Assembly: GCA_011109175.1 (NCBI GenBank) | Contig: RDEW01000003.1 | Location: forward strand, 186,001-250,000 | Direction: 5' to 3' | Origin: Dicyema japonicum | Lineage: Eukaryota; Dicyemida; Rhombozoa; Dicyemidae | Length of the DNA: 64,000 bases | Shown here: in pieces, positions 10,814 to 20,848 of the stretch | Layout of the letters: each line of letters starts with the position of its first letter | Numbering within the stretch: the first letter of the stretch is position 1 | Program-made: the position numbers and the translations under genes | Notes under the pieces: model-generated | Told to the model about the DNA's origin: nothing | Seen by the model: the letters and a program-made list of their open reading frames with translations, nothing else | Databases searched by the model: none

Positions 10814-13299
10814 CAGTGCGACCCCGAATTGGAAAAATTTTCCCCCAATTTTGAGGTTTTTCCCAAAAAGAGGGTTTTCTTTAAATTTGGTCTCCCCTGT
10901 TCGATATCTTACCTTAATAATATAACCAAGACGGATAATTACAAATTTTTATTTTTTAATAAAAAAATCTGTTAATTTGCTTTGAATCTGTATAGATCAA
11001 GGACATTTTCCGAGTATCTTGCTTAATAACATTTAGCAGCATTGTGAATGCGCATTCCGCATTGTTTATAACTTGTTGATCATCCAAATGTTCCAGAAAT
11101 TGTTCGCTGCAGTCTTCTTCATCATTACTATTATCATCCCAGAAGGTCTCCAAAATTGCATTTTCCACAATATCCAAATCAATCAGACTTTCTCCGGTGT
11201 CTTCTTTTTCCCGACAGTCATATTCCAAAGCCTTTTCAAAGCAATGTCGTATTGAAGTTTTTGTAATCTTGGCCCATGCCAATTTCGAACATGAAAAAGC
11301 ATCCAATATTGTGATTCCCTTTATTGCTTCATCTATTCTAGTTTTATCATAGATAATCGTTTTCATCATCCAATTATTGAAATGATTCTTAAATGCCTGT
11401 ATTATTCCTTGATCACATGGCTAAATTAAGGAAGTTGTGTTTTTGGGAAATAATATTACGTCGACGTTTGAATATTGGGCAGAAACAGCATGACAAGTTG
11501 CACTGTCATTAATAATGCTATTTTTCTTTTTTTCTCCCTCATTTCCTCGTTAAATCGAGATAACCAATTTTCAAAAATATTTTTTGTCATCCAGGCTTTG
11601 CAAGAAGCATAATATTCAATGGCGATATCTTTCAGATTCACACTTTTTAATACTTTTGGTGACTTCGCACGCCCAATTATAAGCGGTTTATATTTTTCTC
11701 TTGTGTAACTGCAACACAAAAAAAGTATCATTTTAATAACCCCGGGAACACCGAGAAGGAAAGACAAAAGAGTCTAACAGTTAAATGATCCCAGTCCCTG
11801 CAATCAATTGTGCCATTCGACGTCTGTGATCTCCCACTACTTTCCGGAAGAGCCTTCTCTCGGTCTTTAGAGGAATCCGATTGGTGATGGGAATTTCCTA
11901 TCCAATCGGTTTTCTCTTGCCATGGAAATGATAAGGCGAAGCGGGTTTCCATTTTTTTCACAGACGCGAAAATATCCGGAACCACGACTACGGGTCTTAG
12001 CTTCCATGAGTGGTGGGTCGACTGTTGATCCACTACGCGGGAAAAGAATACTGATGGTTTTCTGGTGTATTGATTTGACTCTGTGAACCATAGTCTCCGA
12101 TAGCGCAAATCTCTATGCAACGGAGGCATACTCAACGGCTGGCGCGATTGCTTGTTGGTAGAAGGTAGAAACAGATAAGTCCATATTCCTCGGGGTCCTC
12201 CAGACAAGGGCGCGTAAAACGTTAATTTTCTGGAGGCCCCTGGTAATCATGTTTTTGCGCGGGAGTTAAATTGAGTAGACTGTCGTACTTGACTCCAAGG
12301 ACAGTGGGGGACCTTGTCACTGGAATCCGAGTGGGACCAATAAAGATACTCGGTTTATCCTTAGAACAACGGTCCGAAGTGAAAATGGTACAAATAGACT
12401 TGGTTGCATGATCGTAAGTCGATTGCCAACAATCCAATCGTGGAGAATGTTCAATTTTGCCTGAGTCTTAACGATCCATATTGTAATGACTATATCGTCT
12501 GTGTAGGATAATCGCAGGGAATCTTCGTCTCCATCATTAGGTAGGTCGTGTAAGAATAAGGTTGAATAGAATTGGTGAAAGTGGAGACCCCTGGGGTACC
12601 CCGTTCGGTAGTAATCGTAATCTAGATATGAGATCACCACTGACTACTCGTCCACGTCTTCCAGACAAAAAGTTGGCCAGCCATAATTTCACATTCGGAC
12701 GAATATTTGTAGAAAATATTTTTCCAACCAGGATTTACAGTGTTAAAGGTTTTGTAGATGTCAATAGAAACCAAGATTGTGTTTTTGTGGGGCGGGGATG
12801 AGTGTTAAAACCGTCGGCAATGAACTGCGATGGGTAGCCAAGTATGTAGCGGTGGACCTACCGCGGAGGAAGGCATGTTGAAATATAGGACGTGGAAGAT
12901 ACGGAATAATGACTGATAATACAAGTTTCTCCATAATTTTTGACAGTGTGCTGGTAACGGAAATAGGCCTGTAGGAGCAGGTTCTGTCTCTGGTTTCCCA
13001 GCTTTCAAAATCTGTCTGATGATAGAATTCTTCCAAATCTTGGGAATAATATTATAGTTAATGGACAGGTTGTATATTTGCGTGAGGTAGCCAATTGCGT
13101 AGTGGTTTAGGTGTTCTAGGTAAATAGAAGATACTTTGTCAGGCCCACGTCCGTGAGCTCTTTATGATAATATAAAATTTTCCCCGGTAGGGGGTTTATT
13201 TCTTTAATAATCATCGTATTTTATAGGGATGGCGAAAATATTTCCCCAAAAGCAAGGTTTTCCCAAAAAAGAGGGTTTCCCCAATTCGGGGTCACACTG
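10814..13299 (-). mobile_element. pogo/Tigger DNA transposon with both TIRs, interrupted by a Jockey LINE
   Basis: Both ends carry the same inverted terminal repeat: CAGTGCGACCCCGAATTGG at the left and, on the minus strand, CAGTGTGACCCCGAATTGG at the right. Each is flanked by the TA target expected for Tc1/mariner-superfamily insertion. The minus-strand coding part (about 11730-10956) holds a Tigger/jerky-type catalytic domain: KYKPLIIGRAKSPKVLK, AWMTKNIFENWLSRF, then, in a shifted frame, IINDSATCHAV with a catalytic Asp and a stop-broken 'TTSLI*PCDQGIIQAFK'. The acidic C-terminal tail follows. The N-terminal CENP-B-like DNA-binding domain is missing; a family C LINE occupies that position. 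At least one frameshift and one stop make the element non-autonomous. Confidence 0.85.
11735..13160 (-). mobile_element. Jockey-like (family C) LINE RT, 5'-truncated, nested in the pogo element
   Basis: The minus strand reads through an RT domain in three frames. It starts GPDKVSSIYLEHLNHYAIGY and IIPKIWKNSIIRQILKAGKP (about 13150-13010), then SYRPISVTSTLSKIMEKLVL and FLRGRSTATYL. The catalytic box is LRLSYTDDIVI (about 12500), with Thr in place of the usual Ala of YADD. The 3' region 11735-12230 is clearly homologous to 54930-55480, which defines the family. Frameshifts at several points make it inactive. The 5' truncation at about 13160 directly abuts pogo sequence. Confidence 0.8.
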
Positions 13300-13769
13300 T
13301 ACATCAATTTTTGAGAGTATTTTGAAAAAAATTATTATAGCTTCTCTATCACAAATTTCATGCTGAAGATTATAGGTCTGCACAAGATTTTATGTAACTT
13401 AATTGTATAACTCAAGCTCGATTCTAAATGGCATCTCCGAAAAGTACCAAATTTTGTATTTCAATCGTTGGTGTGAGTTGATCTTATTCTTATTTGATTT
13501 ATGATATTTTTTCACATTTCTAAGTTTTGGTTGTGTAAGAGGCTACCTTGAAGATGAAAATTTACCTTATTATGAATTTTATTTTTTTTATGAATTTTAT
13601 AAGCATAGAATTTCTGGCTTTCCTTCCCCCTGATACTGATTGTCGTCAGATACAGATGGATCATATGATTGAACAAGAGAACAAACAAAAACTTCCACCA
13701 AATACCAATGGTGGGAGATGGAATCCATGGAGCATTGTTAGAGAAAAGTATCAAAGTCATTGGAAACAT
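13300..13769. other. No gene seen
   Basis: AT-rich sequence between the pogo right end and the family A LINE tail. The two overlapping open frames on opposite strands at 13512-13775 lack family motifs. Confidence 0.4.
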
Positions 13770-14357
13770 AGTTAGTTAGTTAAGAGCTCTTTCGCGTGGC
13801 CCTAAAAGGGGTTCGCTTGAGCCATGTTTTGCAGCCATCCTCGCCCACGCCATCTTGTTCCTGGCCCTCATTCGAACATCATCCGAATCGTCCGCTGTCA
13901 CCAATTTACGACTATTTTGTTCGTAGTCATCTTTTAAGCAGGTTGGAAGTGTGTTTCTTGGTCTGCCTCGAAATCCGCGACTTCCGGCGTAGTAGAAATA
14001 TTCTTCCATTATTCTGTTACATGGCGTAGTCGGGTCCAGTCTGAGGATATGTCCAAATAGTCGCCATCTCGATAAAATAACATCGGTGCTGAGTGGTCTG
14101 GATTTACATCGTGAATATAGATTTTCATTTGAGATTTTTCTCGGCCAAAAAATTCCAATCAACATGCGGAGTTGGTTCCTGTGAAAAGTATCTAGCTTCT
14201 CTAAATCAATTTTAGAACATGCCCATGTTCCAGAATTGTATAGCAAAATTGGTTTAACAAACGTGTCGTATAGTCTGACACGAAATTGGAAACATAGAAT
14301 AAAACGATTTGATATCAAACGAGGCTTAACAAAATGCGTTGTTAGTCTAACATTCAA
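13770..14357 (-). mobile_element. Family A LINE, RT C-terminal end with intact 193-codon frame
   Basis: An uninterrupted minus-strand frame encodes the post-catalytic part of a non-LTR RT ORF: FRVRLYDTFVKPILLYNSGT, then LDTFHRNQLRMLIGIFWPRK, then RWRLFGHILRLD and GFRGRPRNTLPTCLKDD, ending GPRERALN. These are the standard landmarks of the LINE connection region and C-terminus. Immediately after the stop comes a short tail of repeated TAAC units (complement of gttagttagtt), probably the true 3' end. The fragment is 5'-truncated, as is usual for LINE copies. The same family is seen at 22.9, 23.1-24.0, 31.3, 32.5, 44.9-47.2 and 63.5 kb. Confidence 0.85.
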
Positions 14358-14376
14358 AATTAGTTATTAGAAATAA

Positions 14377-14727
14377 TCAGCGAGTCTGCTGATTATAGAG
14401 GTCCATAAATTGGTCCTCATCCCCTACGAAATTTCCGTTAATGAAAACTCGTGGAACCTAAGAAAATTGAAATTTAACGGAGACGGTTTTTCCACCTGTA
14501 GTACTCAGCAGATATCCTTGGATTTCGGCACAATTAGGTTCAAGGTCAATCTCCCATGAATAGCATTGGTCAGAGGATAATAAATTCTGGTCTACATAGG
14601 TTTGTATTATATTTTTAACGGTGGACAGTCAGGACAGTATGATTTGGAGATTATTAAGACCTACAATATGAGGATGAATTACTTTATATTGTCTAATCAA
14701 ATTATTGAGATTCACCTCGACCGACAT
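14377..14727 (-). CDS. Glutaredoxin (CPDC active site), possibly with a frame problem
   Basis: Glutaredoxins are small glutathione-dependent thiol oxidoreductases. The start MSVEVNLNNLIRQYK (14727-14683) is followed by a 22-nt intron, then VLIISKSYCPDCPPLK, which carries the CxxC active site. Further on come YSWEIDLEPNCAEIQGYLLS and, after a 27-nt intron, TVPRVFINGNFVGDEDQF, the 'TVP.VFI.G' glutathione-binding loop. The gene ends LYNQQTR at 14377. The junction after the active site is awkward. A 35-nt GT-AG intron keeps the frame but replaces the second Cys (CPDY). Reading without it gives a good glutaredoxin helix (TVKNIIQTYVDQN) but needs a one- or two-base shift. It could be a real divergent splice, a sequence error or an early pseudogene. 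The fold assignment itself is secure. Confidence 0.75.
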
Positions 14728-14849
14728 GTGGCTAAATGTATTTAAAAAAATCTAGTTTACGAATATTTTATATAAATTTAATAATATTTTTCTTAAATAT
14801 AATTTTTAATTAAAATGTTTTATTTGGTTGAAATACAAAAAAATTGAGA

Positions 14850-15115
14850 TTAGAAGGGGAACTCACCAAATAACCTCATTGGATCTGTGGGAGCGTCCGT
14901 CTTTGATTTTTGAGTTCTCGCTAGCAATAAGTAAAAGGGATCCGTTAAACAATATTCCCAACAAAAACATAAATTTGGATATTTTTGGATGATCTGTAGT
15001 CCATCCAAGTCTTCTCTCTGAAATTCTCCAATATTTTGAAGGTCCCCATCTTGGACCACCAGTAAAATCTTGGCCCGATGCTCATCTCCCAAGCCCACAC
15101 AAGCAATATGATTCT
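14850..15115 (-). CDS. Unrecognised coding exon, about 85 codons
   Basis: A minus-strand open frame follows a good acceptor (tttcctacag) at about 15117 and reads NHIACVGLGDEHRAKILLVV, then EYCLTDPFYLLLA, ending at a stop at 14850. It lacks transposon motifs and its composition resembles the neighbouring spliced genes. A possible upstream exon begins with ATG near 15232 (MKDEEIIETSIKLNNFLNHL). The phase across the 43-nt gap does not close cleanly, so the join is uncertain. I do not recognise the family. It lies between the glutaredoxin and a small coiled-coil gene on the same strand. Confidence 0.4.
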
Positions 15116-15386
15116 CTGTAGGAAATAAATTTATTAAAATTTATTAGTTTAAGACAACTTAAGGTTAATTTGAAGGTGATTCAAAAAATTGTTTAATTTG
15201 ATTGAAGTTTCTATGATCTCTTCGTCTTTCATAAGGACTGCAAATTAATATTTTAGGCTATAATATTAAAGTCAAATACTGGCGCAAATAAGTGAGAATC
15301 ATTACTCCTGTCGTACCTATAATTTATTATATTTTGTACTTTTGATATTCGACAGATCCGAGATTGCTAAATTTATTTTATTAAAA

Positions 15387-15607
15387 TCACTTTTTTGTTG
15401 GTTGTTTGATTTTTTCAGACAATTCAAGAACTTCTTTCTGCTGTTTCTTGCACTGCTCTTCTAAGTCGTAATTTTCGCTAAATAATTTCTCGATGTTTGC
15501 AAGCAGTAAGGCCGCGTGATCCTTTAGTTCGTTTAAACTAAGACCTGGAATAAAATAAAAATCTTACAATGTGTGAAAGAATTTCTGCTGTCAATCGGTT
15601 CTTTCAT
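15387..15607 (-). CDS. Small 65-aa coiled-coil protein, unrecognised
   Basis: There are two exons: 15607-15568 and 15544-15387, split by a 23-nt GT-AG intron. They join to 66 codons including the stop. The protein starts MKEPIDSRNSFTHC and continues as a predicted amphipathic helix (NELKDHAALLLANIEKLFSE, then QCKKQQKEVLELSEKIKQ) with heptad-like Leu spacing. An in-frame stop lies a few codons upstream of the ATG, which supports this start. A splice site that keeps the frame open, in the intron-length class of the other genes, argues for a real gene. The size and helix suggest a subunit of a larger complex, but I cannot name it. Confidence 0.55.
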
Positions 15608-15777
15608 TAATTTTATTTCGAATCAGAATTTATTATATATCGCGGATTAACGTCAATACTTAGCAATGACAGCTTTCAATCGAAAATACTTTTCGATAAT
15701 TTGCTTATCGTTCATCTAACACAGTGGAATACTTTCGAATAATTTTGCTTATCGTTCATCTAACACGTTCATCTAAC

Positions 15778-16236
15778 ACAGTGGTTCCCAACGCGGTCCA
15801 CTGACCACCTGTGGTCCACAGAGCGATTTCACAAAAATGTTACTAACCGACTTTTTTTGAAGCTTTTTATTTTAATAATCAAGGGTAAGCATTTAATCTT
15901 GTCCAATGTGTTTCGTTTTTTTAATAAAAACATCCAAACAGCAGAAAGCCAGATTCCACCATCCATGTGGTAGGGAAAGAAATTATGGCTTGTTTCTACA
16001 TGCTGGAAAACATTTGGGTGTAATCTCTTATTAATATGTAGGCAATGAAACCTTCTTTGTCGACTCTTGTTCTCAGTTTCACATTTTCTTTCAATCCAAC
16101 AGCATTTCGACCAACTCAGGATTTTCATCTTCTGGTTCATAATTTTTAGGTCCACAAACCAGAGTGGATTATCATATTTAAAAGGTGATTGAATCTTCTC
16201 TCCAACTTTACAAGACCACCCTGATGGGCAGTGCAT
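15778..16236 (-). mobile_element. hAT transposon 3' end fragment
   Basis: At 15780 the sequence CAGTGGTTCCCAACGCGG is a typical hAT terminal repeat. The minus-strand frame ending just inside it carries LSAVWMFLLKKRNTLDKIKC. This resembles the 'FSA...KKRN.L' C-terminal dimerisation block of ZBED/FAM200-like hAT transposases. Upstream sequence in the same frame is less clear. It is a short, decayed copy, distinct in terminal sequence from the hATs at 4.3 and 20.0 kb. Confidence 0.5.
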
Positions 16237-16318
16237 GCAGCAAAACCATTCCGATGTAGGGTTATTGTTGTTAAAATTATCAAATGATAACAGTGATCAA
16301 CAAAAAATAAGTGAAATA

Positions 16319-16391
16319 GCATTCCTTGGTTCTCCCCTCGTCGATTAGTTTATGGATAACTGTTCTTTACTTAAACTAAAGTGTGTCCTGT
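16319..16391 (+). mobile_element. SINE copy 3, 3' tail only
   Basis: Contains 'attccttggttctcc' and 'actgttctttacttaaa' in the order and spacing of the tail of SINE copy 2. The tRNA-like head is absent, consistent with 5' truncation during retrotransposition. Confidence 0.75.
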
Positions 16392-16399
16392 TTGGGAGG

Positions 16400-17985
16400 A
16401 GCGGTGGCTAATATGGCTCTATTTTAAATTTGGAACAGCTCCACAACTGATTACTACAAAAAGTAGTTGATTTATGGAATCGACTTAGGATCAGCTCAAA
16501 GACAACAAAGGGCAGTCCTGTGTGTGGGAGGATTCAGTGTTGAAAGGAGTAAAGACCTTCAGTTATGTACGACATAACGTCCTCGACATAACGGAACTAT
16601 CGGAGAACAACTATCATTTTCACATTTTTCGATTCATAGTTGACGAGTTCAATAATTTCAAACCCCCTTTGCACGATCCTTGCTCCACGACCTTTACAAA
16701 CATTTAATCGCATCTCCCGTCGTATTCTTATCTTGGATTCCTTCCCTCTCCAACATAAATTTTATGAACTTTAACAGATCCAAATATCCGTAAGGAACCA
16801 TTACTGGCTGTCTCTCGCATACTTTGGTCGATTATCTTCACTAGGAATCGCGGGTACTTCCTATCTCAAATCATATTTGAGTGCGCTAAGGATTAATTGT
16901 CTGTCCCTACTCTAATTCAACTGATTATGGATATCACCACCATCGTAACCGATTTCAGATTTTTATCGTATCCATGATCTCGAAAGATCAAAAACAAAAC
17001 ACGTGCCTTTACGTGCGTGCCGCCTCAATATCTTTGCCCAATGTTGTGACGGATAGCTTACTGAAACAACTGTCTGTATAACTAAATCAAAGCTTTTCAA
17101 TGAAAGTCGTCTTTGAACATGGAGTTTATATTTCTGAAAAGATTGTCTTGAAAAAAGTGCCCCCAAGGATCCGTTCTGTTCTCGTTTAAGATATTTGCAA
17201 GAATCCTGAGCTTTTGAAAAGAAGGCTTTTCGAATACGTGAGCTGTATTGACAGTTAATACAGAATGAAAGTTCTGAAATTTGTGTGTAAAAACGACTAC
17301 AGTGAAGATTTTAAAGCCAGGTGGAAGAATGCCTTTTTGACGATTTTGTGTCTACAAAAATGTGAAGTGTGAATAATACTCTTCACGATTTTGTGTCTAC
17401 AAAAGTGTGAATAAGAGTATAATACTCTTCCTTTGAAGTGCTACGATTTTGCTCTGTATGTCCAGCCAGCTAAGTATTGACTGATTAAAGAAGGACCCCG
17501 TGGAAAGTCCAGACCGTCCGAAACAGGAAACATGTTGTCTCAACTGTCTCTCATATTTAATTTTACTTAATATGCATGATTATAAAAAATCATTTTTTTA
17601 AATTTCGAGTTTCCGATGTTTCATAGTCCATTAAGAAGGGGGACGAGAAATCATATTCAAATTGAGAAAATGAAAAAATTAAGCATACTAGAGCTATACC
17701 ATGGTACATCAAAGTTACGTCACAAGGTTAACCTTCGAACCAATTGACAACAAGGTTAACTATTTTTTGAAAAAAAGCCACTGTCTGTCTCACTTACCAC
17801 TTACCATCAGCGACTTAACGGTAAGTTTGGTCCCCACAGAAAAAAGAGAACACGATAATAAACAAAATTACGAAAACATTCAAAAACCATTAAACAACGA
17901 ATTTTACAAAAACAATAAATATGTTAATAAAATTATTTAATTCCAGCAGATTTGAGTAAAGAACCGGTTTGGACACGCAGAATAA
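16400..17985. other. No gene; contains a 45-nt tandem duplication at 17341-17435
   Basis: I see no supported coding exon. A 45-nt unit beginning cgattttgtgtctacaaaa at 17341 is followed directly by a second, slightly diverged copy at 17386. The rest is unassigned. Confidence 0.4.
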
Positions 17986-17999
17986 TACATTGAGATCTT

Positions 18000-18412
18000 A
18001 TTTCGAGCCTCTGCCTCAACCAGAGCCTCTCCCGTAGCTCAAACCTTTTTGAGGCGAGTTTGCTTCCAATGCTGGAGAGAAAAGCGTCCGTCTTCGCTCA
18101 CACGGTTCCAGTTATCTCCACAGCAATGGGGGTGAAATGGTATTGATCTCCGAGGGATTCGTATTTACGGACCTGGTCGGCTGCGTCTCCAGGAGAGTGC
18201 GTCGCCGTCAGCGATCTGACCCCTGAGAAGATGTCCACACACGTTGCGTCCCAGACGAGTGATTTTCCGTGGGAGTATGGGAATAACGTCATGCCGTCCG
18301 GCCTCTTCCCGTCGCCTCTGTCTAAGCCCAAAGGTTCCAATTGGGCCGGAAATCCCGCTGCCTTGCTCATCAAACCATCTATATCAGTGATTCTATCAGA
18401 TCTGATGGGTTT
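18000..18412 (-). mobile_element. Family B LINE, C-terminal region, inserted at the hAT boundary
   Basis: The minus strand encodes AAGFPAQLEPLGLDRGDGKR followed by PDGMTLFPYSHGKSLVWDAT and CVDIFSG, then KYESLGDQYHFTPIAVE. The 'KRPDG...WDATCVD' block is the hallmark of this RT family's C-terminus and recurs at 28.9 and 43.4 kb. Its upstream end abuts hAT coding sequence at about 18412, so the two elements are nested or truncated against each other. Confidence 0.8.
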
Positions 18413-20030
18413 AAATCCCGACGAAATTTTAAAATCCGTGCCAATTAGCAAAGATTCAATTCGCCGCAGGATTGACGAAATGTCAGATAATGTTGAACAT
18501 ATTTTATGTGAAAGGCTTAAAAATACTATTTTTTTCGCTTCAAATTAACGAAAGTCATATATGTGACAACCAATCAATTCTAATGGGATATGTCAGGTTA
18601 ATCTTATTAGAAGCTTACACTTTAAGATATTTTGACGATCAGCTCTTCCTACAAAAGCTTTATTATTCGTCAAATATTTGGAAACTGATATGACTGGATT
18701 TTCTATTTTTTCCGTAGTCAAATTATTTTTGGATGACAAGAAGATTCCATATGAAAATTTGGTTTCTTCTGCCACAGATGGTGCAATGTCTATGGTTGGA
18801 AAATATAATGGATTTGCGGCATATTTGAAAAAAATATGTCCAAATGTGATTCATATACATTACGTTCTACATAGACAACATTTGGTTTCAAAAACTCTTG
18901 CGCCAATTCTACATGAAACGTTAAATATAGTTATTAAAACCATAAACAAAATTAAAGCAAACAGCAAGTATGATCGTCTTTTTAGAAAATTTTGCTATGA
19001 GGCTAAAGAAACATATGTCCGTTTTGTGCTTCACACTGAGGTTATAGTTTCCAATTTTATTTGATAGTACGATGATTATCAAAGGGGGATGCATTTGAAC
19101 GATTTTCAATGTTATTTGATACAATCGTAAATTTTCTTACTTCTGTGGGTGATAAAAATTTAGCAGATTTAATTGTATCGAAGAAGAAAGAAATTGTTTA
19201 TTTGACTTGGATTTTTGGAAAATTTAATGAAAGTTCATTAGAACTTCAGAGAAAGTATGTGACGTTAATAGATTGTAAAAGAATTATTCAAATATTTATC
19301 GAAAAAATTTCCACTCAATTGGTCAAACATTTGATGATGAAAATATTAAAAATTTTTTGCAACATTTATTAAGTATAGAAAGATGTGATTCTTCGATTCC
19401 AAGATATTCTTGAATTAGAAATTCCATCTTGGATGATTAATCCGTTTTTGTCAAGGCCAGAAGAGCATAAAGAAATTATTAAAGAGGAATTAGTTATGTT
19501 AAAATTCAATCCAGAATTAAAACTATGTTATAATGATTCACAATCACCAGTAATTTTTTTTGGCAAAATATGAAAGTGAAAGAAAGTTATCCAAAATTGT
19601 GGACAGAAATAGCACAATTGCTACTCTATTTTCCAACATATTCTGTGTTGAATGCGGATATAGCATTCTACATCGAATTGTAAATAAAGAACGAAACAGA
19701 TTGGATGTGTCCATTAGAGGAGATATCGTTTAAAAATAACACAAATAGAGCCAGATATCGAATCTTTGGACAAAAAACATCAGTCACAGGGATCCCATTG
19801 GATTTAATTCTTTTTTTATTATAGATTTATGCTAAGATGCTAACTTAACATCGAGTATATACTTTTTTTGTTTGACTTGATTATTAACAATGAATTCATT
19901 TTAGATAGTTAACTAATTTTACTCTGTTCTAAATAAAAAATAATAATGGGGTCGATTAAATATTAGGGGGGTCGAAAAAAAAAGTCAAGGGGTCGACGAG
20001 TAAAAAAGGGTGAGAACTCCTGCTCTAAAG
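18412..20030 (+). mobile_element. hAT transposon, ZBED5/GTF2IRD2-like transposase, decayed
   Basis: The plus strand reads EILKSVPISKDSIRRRIDEM, then a 'TDGAMSMVGKYNGFAAYLKK' block with HIHYVLHRQHLVSKTLAP. Both are central RNase-H-fold motifs of ZBED5-like hAT proteins (usual form: CTDGAPSM.G...H..LHR..L.SK.L). LHTEVIVSNF and the C-terminal part follow with frameshifts (18600-19080, 19109-19573). The 3' terminal repeat near 20024 reads, on the minus strand, CAGGAGTTCTCACCC, again hAT-like. The 5' half is missing at the family B LINE boundary. Confidence 0.8.
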
Positions 20031-20140
20031 GATGAACTCATAAAGATTAATAAAAGATCACTATTGATTTCATAGAAATTCTATTAATAATATCACATTA
20101 TCATATCTCTAAAAAATTCTATACACTAAATTTTCCATTT

Positions 20141-20567
20141 ATAGGGTTTCCGACCAATAGCGTAACTAAAATTTTGAGGGTAAAAAACAAAATTTTTTTT
20201 TTAAATTTTCGTATTTTCAACACCTCCTCTGGAAACATATAGTTTTTCAAAGTGCTGAAAAAATTCTCAATTGGATTTAGAAATGGCAAGTAAGGGGTAA
20301 TGGAACATAGAGATCGTCCGTAAACTGATGAATACATGCATTATCAAAGATATCGGATCTTTAATTCCCTCTTCATAACGAAGATTTTTTAAGAATTGAA
20401 ATAGCTCTTCCTTGTCTTGATCTTTAGGATATTGAAAATCCGACCTCATTATGAGTTTTAAGATGTTCTTTTATCCAAAAAATATATTTACCTTCATCCC
20501 AATGTTAATGATTAGAAAGTTACGCTATTGATCGGGAAAGTGACGCTAATGGTCTGGAAACCCTATA
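20141..20567 (-). mobile_element. Short TIR element (about 427 bp) carrying a DDE transposase remnant
   Basis: The two ends are inverted repeats: TATAGGGTTTCC then GACCAATAGCGTAACT at the left, and on the minus strand TATAGGGTTTCCAGACCATT at the right. The inside of the minus strand encodes IFDNACIHQF and, shifted in frame, ITPYLPFLNPIENFFSTLKN. These are the second Asp and the Glu regions of an IS630/Tc1-type DDE domain ('DNA.xH ... PYSPFLNPIE'). It looks like an internally deleted copy that keeps both ends, a route by which MITEs arise. Confidence 0.65.
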
Positions 20568-20848
20568 TCTCTGAACGATGAGTAATAGAGAATGCTAGAT
20601 TATTGCTGTTAGCAACAACCATCTAATCATTCCAAATATAATCATACGTAAGGCCTCAATCATTTTCCAGTTTCATATAATAGGCAATACTAGGACATGA
20701 ACCTGAAAACTAAAAAATAGGCAGAAGCTATATCTGTCAACATATTGATAGTTACCCGATGATGTGTCAACATTGGAGCCTCAGATATTCGTCCTACACT
20801 TTTCTCAGAAGACTCCGATACCTAATACTAGTCCGCTCAACGCCATTC

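Noticed and set aside
11073-11255. Plus-strand ORF over the Tigger tail
   Set aside because: Antisense shadow of the acidic transposase C-terminus.
12562-12801. Plus-strand 79-aa ORF
   Set aside because: Antisense to the Jockey RT domain, whose motifs are clear on the minus strand.
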